The notes under the pieces are model-generated. The model did no database searches and was not told the DNA's origin. It saw nothing but the letters and a program-made list of their open reading frames with translations. Positions 9,046 to 17,072 of a stretch of DNA of 64,000 bases are shown one piece after another. Both the position numbers and the translations under genes were made by a program. How positions within the stretch are numbered: position 1 is the first letter of the stretch; the number at the start of each line of letters is the position of its first letter. The stretch comes from Nonomuraea glycinis (lineage in GTDB: Bacteria; Actinomycetota; Actinomycetes; Streptosporangiales; Streptosporangiaceae): the NCBI RefSeq assembly GCF_014646515.1, contig NZ_BMNK01000003.1, positions 248,001 through 312,000 on the forward strand, read 5' to 3'.

Positions 9046-9813
9046 TTATCGCACGCTCGACAGCACCGCGTCCAGCGCCTGCCTGCTCGCGGCCTGCTCC
9101 GGCTGGAGCAGGCCGACGAGCATCGCCGTCCTGCCGTTCCGGGTGAGAATGGTCACGCGCAGGTACGCGGGCCTGTTCACGATGTCGTCGTACGACGCCC
9201 GCAGCGCCCTGGTGTGCCCCTGGGCGACCGGTTGGTCCTCGACCACACTGACCTGGTCTCCCTTGAGCAGGAGCCGCCCGTAGCGCGTGGCCGCCGCCTT
9301 GACCGCCTTGCCGAGGTCGGGCACCGGCTCGTGCATCGGCCTGGCCATCACGATCGAGCCGCCGCCGTCCCTGGCGACGGAGGTGAATCCCGTCACAGGC
9401 GGCACCCGGCCCTCCTGCCAGCCGGCCGGCAGCGTCAGCCGCACCCCGGCCAGCGAGTCGGACAGCTCTCCCGGCTCCGGCTCCGGCGTGGCCAGCCGTA
9501 CCCCCGTCACGACCAGCCCGGCCACCAGCGCGGTGGCCACCGCCATGGCGAGCACCGCGCCCGCCCACCGTCGCCACGGGACGCGCCGTACCGGGCGGAA
9601 GCCTGGATCGGCCGGCGCGCCGTACAGGCGGGCCGACGGCGGCAGCGTCTCCCACGAGGGCCGGGGACCGTCCTCGGGCTCCAGCCCGCGGCGGGCGGCT
9701 CGATGGGCGCGCGGATTCCACGGCGGCTCCTCTTCCCCGGCGTCCCAGTCGAGCTCTTCCGGCTCCTCGGCGCGGCGGCTCCTGGGCGGCCAGGCGCGTT
9801 GATCCCCGTCCAT
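9046..9813 (-). CDS. single-pass membrane protein with extracytoplasmic domain
   Basis: This 255-residue protein has a charged, disordered cytoplasmic N-terminus (residues 1-80), one membrane helix (about 86-107, WAGAVLAMAVATALVAGLVV) and a 145-residue outer domain. That domain (VRLTLPAGWQEGRVPPVTGF ... LRVTILTRNGRTAMLVGLL) resembles the small lipase/PsbP-like fold common in actinobacterial envelope proteins. No catalytic motif is seen. The start has AGGAGG a few bases upstream. Function unknown. Confidence 0.75.
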   Translation of the reverse strand: MDGDQRAWPPRSRRAEEPEELDWDAGEEEPPWNPRAHRAARRGLEPEDGPRPSWETLPPSARLYGAPADPGFRPVRRVPWRRWAGAVLAMAVATALVAGLVVTGVRLATPEPEPGELSDSLAGVRLTLPAGWQEGRVPPVTGFTSVARDGGGSIVMARPMHEPVPDLGKAVKAAATRYGRLLLKGDQVSVVEDQPVAQGHTRALRASYDDIVNRPAYLRVTILTRNGRTAMLVGLLQPEQAASRQALDAVLSSVR

Positions 9814-9901
9814 GGCACCTCCTCGTCCCGCTGTCCTATCACCGCGCGCCGCGCGGATCAGGCGATCGGCGATCGCCGTGACGGGAGAGGAGGAATCGGG
9901 G

Positions 9902-11302
9902 CTATGAGGCGGCGGGTGCCACCCGGAAGGACAGCAGGGTGGCCGCCAGGGCGATGACCGCCATCAGCGCACAGATCACCACGAATCCCCAGGCGATCTG
10001 GATGGCGCTGTGCCCGATCACGTTGACCAGCGCGCCGCCGATGCCGAGGGTCAGCGCGGAGCCGAGCATGTCGGTGACCGACAGGGAGGCGCTGTTGGCG
10101 CCCTGCTCGTTGACCGGGGACAGATGCAGCGTGGTGATGTTCACCGTGGTCATGCCGAGTCCCATGCCGAACCCGGCGATGATCCAGGCGGGCACGGCGA
10201 CCCAGCCGGTCACCCCCGGCACGACCGCGAGGACCGACAGCACGATGCCCACCGTGACGCAGGCCGCGCCCGTCCTGATGCGCGCGTGCGGTTGCGCGGC
10301 GCGCCTGCTCTGCAGGTAGGAGCCGGCCGACCAGCCGAGCGCTCCGGTGGTCAGCGCGATGCCCGCGGCCGTGGTGCCGAAGGACTTGACCTCTTGCAGG
10401 GCGAGCGGGATGAAGGCGTTGACGCCGAAGAAGGAGGCCGAGAACAGGCCGCGCATCATCACGGCGGTCGGCAGCCCACGCCCGAACCGGAGCGCGCCGA
10501 TGGGCAGCAGCCGGATCAGGCCGTACAGGAGCGTGACCAGGCCCACCGCGCAGCCGAGCACGGCGAGCAGCGGCTGGGCGTGCAGGTTGTCCACCCCGTA
10601 CAGCAGCACGCCGGCTCCGGCGGCGGTGGCGCTGGCGGCCACGGTCATGGCCAGCGGGCGGGAGCGACGGCCCTGCGGAGGCGTCGTCTCCTCATCGGTG
10701 GCGCGTCGCTTCAGCGAGGGGGCGAGCATGATCAGGGCAGGCACCACGAGCGGGATGATGCCGTAGAAGACCCAGCGCCAGCCCCAGGTGTCGGAGACGA
10801 CGCCGGCGACGGCGGGGCCGACCATGGCGGGCACCACCCAGGCGGCCGACAGCGCGGCGAAGATCCGCGGCCGCACGTCTGCGGGGTAGACGCGGGCGAT
10901 CATGACGTAGAGCGCGACGATGGCGGGCCCGGCGCCGAGCCCCTGTACGGCCCGCGCCACCAGGAAGAGCTCCGCGTTGTGCGATGCGCCCGCCAGGCCC
11001 ATGCCGAGCACGAACAGCACCAGCCCGGCGAGGAACGGCAGCGCGTAGCCCCGGTGGTCCGCCCACAGTCCCGCCACCACGTTGGCGAACAGGCTGGCGA
11101 TGAGGAAGGCGGAGAAGCTCACGCCGTACAGGTTCAGCGCGTTGAGATCGGTGGAGACGGCCGGCATGACCACGCCGACCGACATGCCCTCGAAGGCGAC
11201 CAGCGTGACCACGAGCAGGATGCCGATGGTGGCGATGCGGTAGGGATGACCGAAGATGCGAGGGGAATCGTGGGGAGCGTCTAGGGCCTTTGCTACTGTC
11301 AC
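9902..11302 (-). CDS. MFS drug/metabolite exporter (about 14 TM)
   Basis: This 466-residue integral membrane protein has about 14 hydrophobic segments and the MFS loop WADHRGYALPF between helices 2 and 3. VARAVQGLGAG matches the antiporter motif C region of drug exporters. It is probably a proton-coupled exporter of unknown substrate. The GTG start overlaps the TGA stop of the upstream M43 protease gene (shared GTGA), so translation is coupled and the two proteins are made together. Confidence 0.85.
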   Translation of the reverse strand: MTVAKALDAPHDSPRIFGHPYRIATIGILLVVTLVAFEGMSVGVVMPAVSTDLNALNLYGVSFSAFLIASLFANVVAGLWADHRGYALPFLAGLVLFVLGMGLAGASHNAELFLVARAVQGLGAGPAIVALYVMIARVYPADVRPRIFAALSAAWVVPAMVGPAVAGVVSDTWGWRWVFYGIIPLVVPALIMLAPSLKRRATDEETTPPQGRRSRPLAMTVAASATAAGAGVLLYGVDNLHAQPLLAVLGCAVGLVTLLYGLIRLLPIGALRFGRGLPTAVMMRGLFSASFFGVNAFIPLALQEVKSFGTTAAGIALTTGALGWSAGSYLQSRRAAQPHARIRTGAACVTVGIVLSVLAVVPGVTGWVAVPAWIIAGFGMGLGMTTVNITTLHLSPVNEQGANSASLSVTDMLGSALTLGIGGALVNVIGHSAIQIAWGFVVICALMAVIALAATLLSFRVAPAAS

Positions 11303-12354
11303 CTGGATAGCTTAGTCGCGCCCCTCACTCGGTAGGCCGCCCACATGTGACGCATCCGTTGGGCCTGGCCGGGGGTGAACTCGCGCATGCACCGGTCCTG
11401 CGCGTAGTCCATGAAGTTGTGCACCCCGTCCTGGCCGGGCCGCGGGCAGCTGTCCTGGGCGGCGGGGCAGCCGTTGGCCGGCCTGAGCTGGGGTGGTGTG
11501 TCCGGGATGCCGTCGCCGGGCTCCTCGCAGCCGTTCTCGAAGGGGTGGAACAGGCCGAGCCAGTGGCCGATCTCGTGCACGACGGTGAAGCCGCGGTCGT
11601 AGCCGGGCAGCGAGCCGCCGGGCAGGCCGCGCCAGTCGGCGACCACACCGTCGAGGGCGGGCTCGCCGTCGTACCAGTAGGGGTAGGCGGCGAAGCCGAG
11701 CACCAGGTCGCCGAGCTGGGCGAGGTAGAGGTTCAGAGTCTCGGGGCCGCCCTTGCGCAGCGCGCTCTTCATGGCGCGCTCGTGGGTGATGGGATCGGTG
11801 AACCAGCGGGCGTTCCGCGTGACGGAGATGCCTTTCAGGCGGAAGCGCACACCGGTGTCGACGCCGCCGAATCTGCCGCCGTAGGCGGCGTTGAGCGTAC
11901 CGAGTTGAGCTCTGATGGCGCTGTCCGGTGCCCTGGAGACGCCGTCGGTGATGACGTGCACCCAGGTCGGCACCGTGAGCCGGGCAGGCGGCGTGACCCC
12001 GCGCAGCCGCCTGGCGAGCTCGGCGCCGACCGTGGCCACGTCCCCGGGCGCGGGCGACCGCGGCTCAGGCGACCGCGGCTCTGGCGCCTGGGGCTCGGAA
12101 AGGCGCGGCGTGGAAGAGCGCGGCGCGGTCGACCGCTGCTCAGAAAAGCGCGGCCGATGCCCGGAAGAGGCCGACCGCTGCTCAGAAAAGCGCGGCCGCT
12201 GCTCGGGAGAGGGCGGTCGATGCTCAGGAGTGGGCGGCCGGCCGGCGAGCGGGGACGCGGCACAGCCGGCGGCCGCGGCGGCCGGCTGGATCGGCGTGAG
12301 GAGCCCGGTCGCGAGCACGCATGCGAACAAGACGGCGGTCGCGCGCCGGGCCAT
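11299..12354 (-). CDS. secreted M43 (pappalysin/ulilysin-like) zinc metalloprotease
   Basis: The signal peptide covers residues 1-29 (LFACVLATGLL core, then PAAAAA). A 75-residue Pro/Arg/Ser/Glu linker of repeated EQRPRFSEQR-type units follows, then a catalytic domain. The zinc site HEIGHWLGLFH (260-270) has three histidines and the catalytic Glu261. NFMDYAQD (M314) is the Met-turn of metzincins. Paired cysteines such as C276, C296 and C303 suit M43 disulfides. It is an exported protease, cotranscribed and translationally coupled to the MFS exporter gene. Confidence 0.9.
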   Translation of the reverse strand: MARRATAVLFACVLATGLLTPIQPAAAAAGCAASPLAGRPPTPEHRPPSPEQRPRFSEQRSASSGHRPRFSEQRSTAPRSSTPRLSEPQAPEPRSPEPRSPAPGDVATVGAELARRLRGVTPPARLTVPTWVHVITDGVSRAPDSAIRAQLGTLNAAYGGRFGGVDTGVRFRLKGISVTRNARWFTDPITHERAMKSALRKGGPETLNLYLAQLGDLVLGFAAYPYWYDGEPALDGVVADWRGLPGGSLPGYDRGFTVVHEIGHWLGLFHPFENGCEEPGDGIPDTPPQLRPANGCPAAQDSCPRPGQDGVHNFMDYAQDRCMREFTPGQAQRMRHMWAAYRVRGATKLSR

Positions 12355-12431
12355 GCAACCCCCAGTGACGGTCCGAGCTGGTCTGCATACAGACCGTAGC
12401 CCTACCTGGGGCGGTCACCCGTCAGCAACAC

Positions 12432-12692
12432 TCACTGCTTCTTGTCGTCGCCCTTGCCGCCACCGACCGGCAGACCCTCATAGATCTCCTTGCACTCCGG
12501 ACAGACCGGGTACTTCTTGGGGTCGCGGCTCGGCACCCAGATCTTGCCGCACAGCGCGCGGATGGGCGTGCCCGACACCATCGACTCGGTGATCTTGTGC
12601 TTGTCCGCGTAGTGGGCGAACCGTTCGTGGTCGCCGTCGCCGTGCGACGTCTGCGGACGGGTCTCCTGCTCGGGAAGGATCTTCGTGCTCAC
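12432..12692 (-). CDS. DUF3039 family protein
   Basis: This 86-residue protein has the actinobacterial DUF3039 core: HERFAHYADKHKI, then GTPIRALCGKIWVPSRDP and YPVCPECKEIYEGL. The three cysteines (ALCGK and CPEC) could bind zinc together with a histidine, but no function is established. It starts at GTG 12692. It stands alone between the DHA2 exporter and the M43 protease gene. Confidence 0.85.
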   Translation of the reverse strand: MSTKILPEQETRPQTSHGDGDHERFAHYADKHKITESMVSGTPIRALCGKIWVPSRDPKKYPVCPECKEIYEGLPVGGGKGDDKKQ

Positions 12693-12739
12693 CCCACCGA
12701 GTCTATGCCTGCCGACGACCTGTCCCGTTCACGGACAGC

Positions 12740-12782
12740 GCAACGGCTCCCGCCGAAGCGAGAGCCGTCGCCGAGCCGTTGC
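12740..12782. terminator. terminator after DHA2 exporter gene
   Basis: gcaacggctc (12740-12749) pairs perfectly with gagccgttgc (12773-12782). A shorter alternative stem uses cggctc with gagccg at 12762-12767. It lies just past the minus-strand exporter stop. Confidence 0.55.
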
Positions 12783-12795
12783 CGAGCCGAAAAGA

Positions 12796-14394
12796 TCAAC
12801 CGACGTGCAGCGGAGCGTCCTCGATCTTGCGCCCGCTCTTGACGAACAGGGCCAGGACCGCCGTCAGCAGCGCGACGCCGGTGCTCACCAGGAAGGCCAG
12901 GTGCATGCCGTCCATGAACGCGTTGCTCACGGCCGGACCGACCACCTGGGCGAACTCCGCGGGCAGGCCCGGCGGCAGCCCGCCGAACGCGGCCGCCTTC
13001 TCCAGCCCGGCCAGCTGCTCCGGCGGGATCGTCCCGGCCGCCGCACCGAGGTGCTCGGGCAGCGAGGTGGAGATCTGGGCGGCCATGACGGCGCCCAGGA
13101 TCGCGGTGCCGAGCGCGCCACCGACCTGCATGGCCGACTGCTGGAGACCGCCCGCCACACCGCTGAGCTCCAGCGGGGCGTTGCCGACGATGATCTCCGT
13201 GGCGCCCACGAAGACCGGCGACAGGCCGAACGCCAGCACCACGAACGGGATCGCGCTCTCCACGAACGTGGCGTCCATGCTGAGCTGGGACATCAGGAAC
13301 ATCGCGAGCGCGGTCACCACCAGGCCCGTGGTCATGGTGATCTTCGGTCCGAGCTTGCCGATCGCGAAGCCGGCCAGCGGCGAGGCCACGATCATGCCGG
13401 CGCTCATCGGCAGCATGCGCAGGCCCGCCTCCAGCGGGGTCAGACCGTGCACGCCTTGGAAGAAGAAGCCCAGGAAGAACATCGCGCCGAACATCGCGAA
13501 GGCGACCATCATCATCAGCACCGTACCGATGGAGATGGAGGGGTTGGCGAACAGCGACAGCGGCACCAGCGGCTGCCTGGCCCGGCTCTGCCAGAAGATG
13601 AAGCCCGCCATCAGCACCGCGAACGCGGCCATGAAGCCCAGCGTCGTGGAGTCGCCCCAGCCCCACTCGGGGGCCTTGATGATGGTCCAGACGAGCGCGA
13701 ACATCGCGCCGGACAGCAGCACCACGCCGCCCCAGTCGATCCTGGCCAGCACCTTGACCGGGCTCTCCTTGATGAGGAAGACGCCCAGGAGCAGGGCGAT
13801 GATCCCCACCGGTGCGTTGATGAAGAACACCGACTCCCAGCTCACGTTCTCCACCAGCACGCCGCCCACGATCGGGCCGGCCGCGCTGGACAGGCCGATG
13901 ATGGCACCCCACGCCCCCATCGCCTGGTTGAGCTTCTCACCGGGGAACGCGCCGCGCAGCAGGGCCAGCGCCGCAGGCTGCAGCAGCGCGCCGAACAGGC
14001 CCTGGAGCACGCGCAGGCCGATCAGCGCGCCGACCGGCGACAGACCGGGGATGATCTCGGCCAGCTCCTGGCTGAAGCCGATGCCGACGGAGACGAGGGC
14101 GAAGCCGCCGACACCGATGAGGAAGATCCGCCTGTGCCCGAAGAGGTCGCCCAGTTTGCCCGCGGTGATCAGAAAGACCGCCAGCGCCAGCAGGTAGCCG
14201 CTGGTCACCCACTGCAAGTCCGCCAGGGAGGCGCCCAGGTCGGTCTGAATCACCGGATTGGCGATGCCGACCACGGTGCCGTCGAGCATCACCATGATCA
14301 CGCCAAGGCTGACCGCCAGCAGCACCAACCATGGGTTGCCGCCGGTCCCCGCCTTCTCCGGTGACGACGGTGCGTCGACCGTCGCTTGAGCCAT
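12796..14394 (-). CDS. DHA2-family MFS multidrug exporter (EmrB/QacA type)
   Basis: This 532-residue protein has 14 membrane segments. It carries the DHA2 marker LDGTVVGIANPVI in helix 1, motif A (GKLGDLFGHRRIF) and motif C-like GALLQPAALALL. A large outer loop near the C-terminus (STSLPEHLGAAAGTIPPEQ) is usual for this group. It should export hydrophobic or cationic drugs using the proton gradient. It is divergent from a TetR gene across a spacer with palindromes, so repression by that TetR protein is likely. The ribosome site is AGGGGGA. Confidence 0.9.
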   Translation of the reverse strand: MAQATVDAPSSPEKAGTGGNPWLVLLAVSLGVIMVMLDGTVVGIANPVIQTDLGASLADLQWVTSGYLLALAVFLITAGKLGDLFGHRRIFLIGVGGFALVSVGIGFSQELAEIIPGLSPVGALIGLRVLQGLFGALLQPAALALLRGAFPGEKLNQAMGAWGAIIGLSSAAGPIVGGVLVENVSWESVFFINAPVGIIALLLGVFLIKESPVKVLARIDWGGVVLLSGAMFALVWTIIKAPEWGWGDSTTLGFMAAFAVLMAGFIFWQSRARQPLVPLSLFANPSISIGTVLMMMVAFAMFGAMFFLGFFFQGVHGLTPLEAGLRMLPMSAGMIVASPLAGFAIGKLGPKITMTTGLVVTALAMFLMSQLSMDATFVESAIPFVVLAFGLSPVFVGATEIIVGNAPLELSGVAGGLQQSAMQVGGALGTAILGAVMAAQISTSLPEHLGAAAGTIPPEQLAGLEKAAAFGGLPPGLPAEFAQVVGPAVSNAFMDGMHLAFLVSTGVALLTAVLALFVKSGRKIEDAPLHVG

Positions 14395-14467
14395 GAAGTC
14401 CCCCTAGTACATCTCGCCCCATACCGGGGCATACGTCCGTAAGCCTCGGGCAATATATGTCAGACTC

Positions 14468-14517
14468 TGCCACATGACAAATGGGTTTAAATAGGCACTC
14501 GCCGACTTGTGGCACAA
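14468..14517. promoter_or_regulatory. candidate TetR operators between exporter and regulator
   Basis: TTGTG-G-CACAA (14507-14517) is a perfect 11-bp palindrome. TGCCACA (14468-14474) and TGTGGCA (14508-14514) form a wider inverted pair. Both lie in the divergent spacer where a TetR protein would control both genes. Confidence 0.5.
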
Positions 14518-14549
14518 TGTGACAGGAAGATGTCGAGGGAGTGACGCGC

Positions 14550-15155
14550 GTGGGACTAAGGGAACGCAAAAAGGAGAAAACGCGGCTCGCACTGATGGAC
14601 GCCGCGCTCGATCTGTTCCTCGAACAAGGGTACGACTCGACCACCGTGGATCAGATAGCGGGGGCCGTCGACGTCTCGCCGCGGACCTTCTTCCGCTACT
14701 TCACCAGCAAGGACCACCTCGTCTACTGGTATCACGACCAGAACGAGGAGACGATGCTGGAGACCCTCGCGAGCAGACCTCCCGGCGAGCCCCCCTTCGC
14801 GTCCATGACCCACACCCTGCGCGCCCTGCTGCAGGACATGCGGGACGCAACGCCGACGGACACGGAAAGATTCCTCAAGGTACGGCGGCTCATGGACGCC
14901 ACTCCCCAGCTGGCCGCCCACTGGATCGGCCGATCCGTCGAGACCGAGCGCCGCCTGGTCGAGGCGATCGCCACCCGCAGGGGCGTGGACCCCGATCCCC
15001 TCTCGCACCTGATCGTGACGTTCGCCCTGGCGGCCATGCGGGTCGGTTTCGAGTGCCGCCCGGCCGACCAGGGCGGCGTCCAGGAGATGGTGAGCCGCAT
15101 CGAGGAGACCCTGCGGCTCGTGGAGCGCTCACTGCGGCCGGGCTGGGACGCCTAG
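14550..15155 (+). CDS. TetR-family repressor of the adjacent DHA2 exporter
   Basis: This protein of about 201 residues begins GLRERKKEKTRLALMDAALD and has the helix-turn-helix TTVDQIAGAVDVSPRTFFRYF typical of TetR. The C-terminal ligand domain is unassigned. GTG 14550 is favoured over GTG 14541 because GGAG sits 8 nt before it. The gene is divergent from the exporter, the classic layout for exporter control. Its stop shares the tetranucleotide CTAG with the stop of the convergent algH-like gene. Confidence 0.88.
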   Translation: MGLRERKKEKTRLALMDAALDLFLEQGYDSTTVDQIAGAVDVSPRTFFRYFTSKDHLVYWYHDQNEETMLETLASRPPGEPPFASMTHTLRALLQDMRDATPTDTERFLKVRRLMDATPQLAAHWIGRSVETERRLVEAIATRRGVDPDPLSHLIVTFALAAMRVGFECRPADQGGVQEMVSRIEETLRLVERSLRPGWDA

Positions 15156-15730
15156 TTCATCGTGGGATCGTCCGGGCAGGTCGCCACGAACGCCAGCTCC
15201 CCCTTCTGCCGCCGCAGCACGTGGCGCCAGAGCGCCCCCGGATCGGTGTGAAAAGTGTCACCCACCTCCGAGTCCACGATGTACCACGCGCCCTCGGCGA
15301 TCTCGCTCTCCAACTGCCCCGCCGTCCAGCCCGCGTAGCCGGCGAAGATGCGCATCTGCGCGATCTCCCCCTGCAGGATCTCGGGCGGCGCGTCCAGATC
15401 GACCGTGCCCAGCCGCGACACGGCGGGGGTGCCCGAGTGCAGCCTGCGCCAGCCCAGCGGCTCCTCGCCACTGGGCACCGCGGCCAGCGCCAGCGCGCTG
15501 TCGGTCTGTACGGGCCCGCCCTCGAAGAGCACCGAAGGACCGGTCACCAGCGGGTCCCACACCGGCAGCACCTGGGTCACCGAGATGTCGCTCGGCCGGT
15601 TGAGCACCACGCCGAGGGTGCCACCGCCGAGATCGTGCTCAAGGATCAGCACGACGCTACGCCGGAAATTGGGATCGTCCAGAAGCGGCGTCGCCACCAA
15701 CAACCCGCCGACGTAGATCGCTTCCGCCAT
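15152..15730 (-). CDS. YqgE/AlgH family protein (UPF0301)
   Basis: This 192-residue protein has the UPF0301 signature: LLVATPLLDDPNFRRSVVLI, GVVLNRPSD, FEGGPVQTDS, RIFAGYAGWTAGQLE and a late ALWRHVLRRQ. The family is widespread but its biochemistry is unsettled. I chose ATG 15730, where homologous sequence begins; a TTG 69 nt upstream is possible. It overlaps the convergent TetR gene by four bases. Confidence 0.87.
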   Translation of the reverse strand: MAEAIYVGGLLVATPLLDDPNFRRSVVLILEHDLGGGTLGVVLNRPSDISVTQVLPVWDPLVTGPSVLFEGGPVQTDSALALAAVPSGEEPLGWRRLHSGTPAVSRLGTVDLDAPPEILQGEIAQMRIFAGYAGWTAGQLESEIAEGAWYIVDSEVGDTFHTDPGALWRHVLRRQKGELAFVATCPDDPTMN

Positions 15731-15850
15731 ACCTCCATCATGAAGGGTCAACCGGGCTTCTCGCTCCCCCAGTCGGCCGATGTTACTTTCTGTAGTCAAA
15801 TGGGCACTGTACAGACAAAGATCGTCACATCGTCACGCTCGGGAGGAGCC

Positions 15851-16405
15851 ATGCGCATCGGAGCCCGTCTCGCCCTGGCCGCCGTACCGCTGAGCATGAC
15901 CTTCTTCCTGCCCGCCGCCGCATGGGCCTGGCCGGACTCCGACGCCGGCGACCCGTTCACGATGACGACCTACAAGGTCTCCTGCCACTCCGGCACCGTA
16001 CGCGTCACCCTGCGCAACCAGACCCGCCAGCTCGCCCGGTTCGACCTGCGCGCCGACTCCTCCTCCATCGCGACGGGCTCGATCCCCGCCCGCAAGACCC
16101 TCAGCAGACAGGTCAAGGTCCGCTCCGGGAGCAGCGTCGAGATCGAGGCGTACTCCGTCAAACCGCCCGGCGCGGACACCCTGATCGACTCCACCCGGGT
16201 GCGCAACGACTGCCCCTGGGGCCACCACCGCGACCGTCTGCCCTTCACCGGGCCTCCCGTGGACCTGATGGCCAAGCTCGCCACCGCGGGCGGCCTGGTC
16301 CTCACCGGCGGCATCGTGTGGTGGTACGGCACCCTGTGGCCGCGCTCCGGCCGCGCGCCGCTGGAAGAGCGTCTCGTCCGGCTCAGCCGCCCGGAGCGCC
16401 GATGA
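15851..16405 (+). CDS. secreted protein with LPFTG sortase signal
   Basis: This 184-residue protein has a signal peptide (residues 1-26) and an outer domain of about 100 residues with two cysteines (C45, C121) that may pair. A C-terminal sorting signal follows: LPFTG at 130-134, a hydrophobic stretch and a basic tail (RLSRPERR). The arrangement predicts sortase anchoring to peptidoglycan, but the tail after the LPFTG motif is about 50 residues, longer than usual. No sortase gene is in the window. The ribosome site is GGAGGAG. The 3' end overlaps a convergent TetR gene by 23 bp. Confidence 0.8.
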   Translation: MRIGARLALAAVPLSMTFFLPAAAWAWPDSDAGDPFTMTTYKVSCHSGTVRVTLRNQTRQLARFDLRADSSSIATGSIPARKTLSRQVKVRSGSSVEIEAYSVKPPGADTLIDSTRVRNDCPWGHHRDRLPFTGPPVDLMAKLATAGGLVLTGGIVWWYGTLWPRSGRAPLEERLVRLSRPERR

Positions 16406-17006
16406 AGGCGCCGGCCCTGGCGGCGGCCAGCGCCCGCGCGGCCGCCCGCTCGGCGACGACCTCGTCCACCGGCTCCCTGGTCACCACCAGCCGGTAGTAC
16501 AGCGGCGCCGAGACGGCCCGGATCAGCTCCGGCCCGTCCGTGCCCTCGGGCAGCTCTCCCCGGCCCACCGCGGCGTCCACGACCTCAGCCCATTCGGCGA
16601 TCCGGCGGGTGTAGAAGGCCCGCAGCGCGGTGGCCGCCTCCTCGTTACAGGTGGCCGCCGCGATGACCGCCTGGAAGGTGGCGCCGAGGCGCGGGTCGTT
16701 GACGGCGCCCAGGACGCTGAGCGCGTTGGCCCGCAGGGCGTCGTCGATGCCGCCGGTGTCCGGCGGCGGGGCGGACTGCTCGGCCAGCTCGGTCATGAGG
16801 TCGGTGACCAGGCGGGCGGCGGTGCCCCAGCGGCGGTAGACGGTGGTCTTCCCCACGCCCGCCCGAGCGGCCACCTGGTCCATGCCGAGGCCGTCGAAGC
16901 CGCGCTCGACCAGCTCATCCTGGGTCGCCTGGAGCACGGCCGCACGCACCTTCGCCGTACGACCGCCGGGGCGAACCGTCCCGGCCAAACGGGACTCTCG
17001 TTCCAT
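16383..17006 (-). CDS. TetR-family regulator
   Basis: This 207-residue protein has the helix-turn-helix GMDQVAARAGVGKTTVYRRW followed by a TetR C-terminal domain (AFYTRRIAEWAEVVDAAVGR). It lies divergently beside a second DHA2 exporter gene with a 66-bp spacer and is the probable repressor of that gene. The start has AGGGAGA 5 nt upstream. Its end overlaps the LPFTG protein gene. Confidence 0.87.
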   Translation of the reverse strand: MERESRLAGTVRPGGRTAKVRAAVLQATQDELVERGFDGLGMDQVAARAGVGKTTVYRRWGTAARLVTDLMTELAEQSAPPPDTGGIDDALRANALSVLGAVNDPRLGATFQAVIAAATCNEEAATALRAFYTRRIAEWAEVVDAAVGRGELPEGTDGPELIRAVSAPLYYRLVVTREPVDEVVAERAAARALAAARAGAFIGAPGG

Positions 17007-17072
17007 TAATTCTCCCTACGTGCTAACGTCACCGCCATCTTAACGGAACAAATTACCCATTAGGGGGATGGC

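Noticed and set aside
15731-15799. TTG start for the AlgH-like protein
   Set aside because: Family similarity begins at ATG 15730; TTGACT there could instead be a -35 box.
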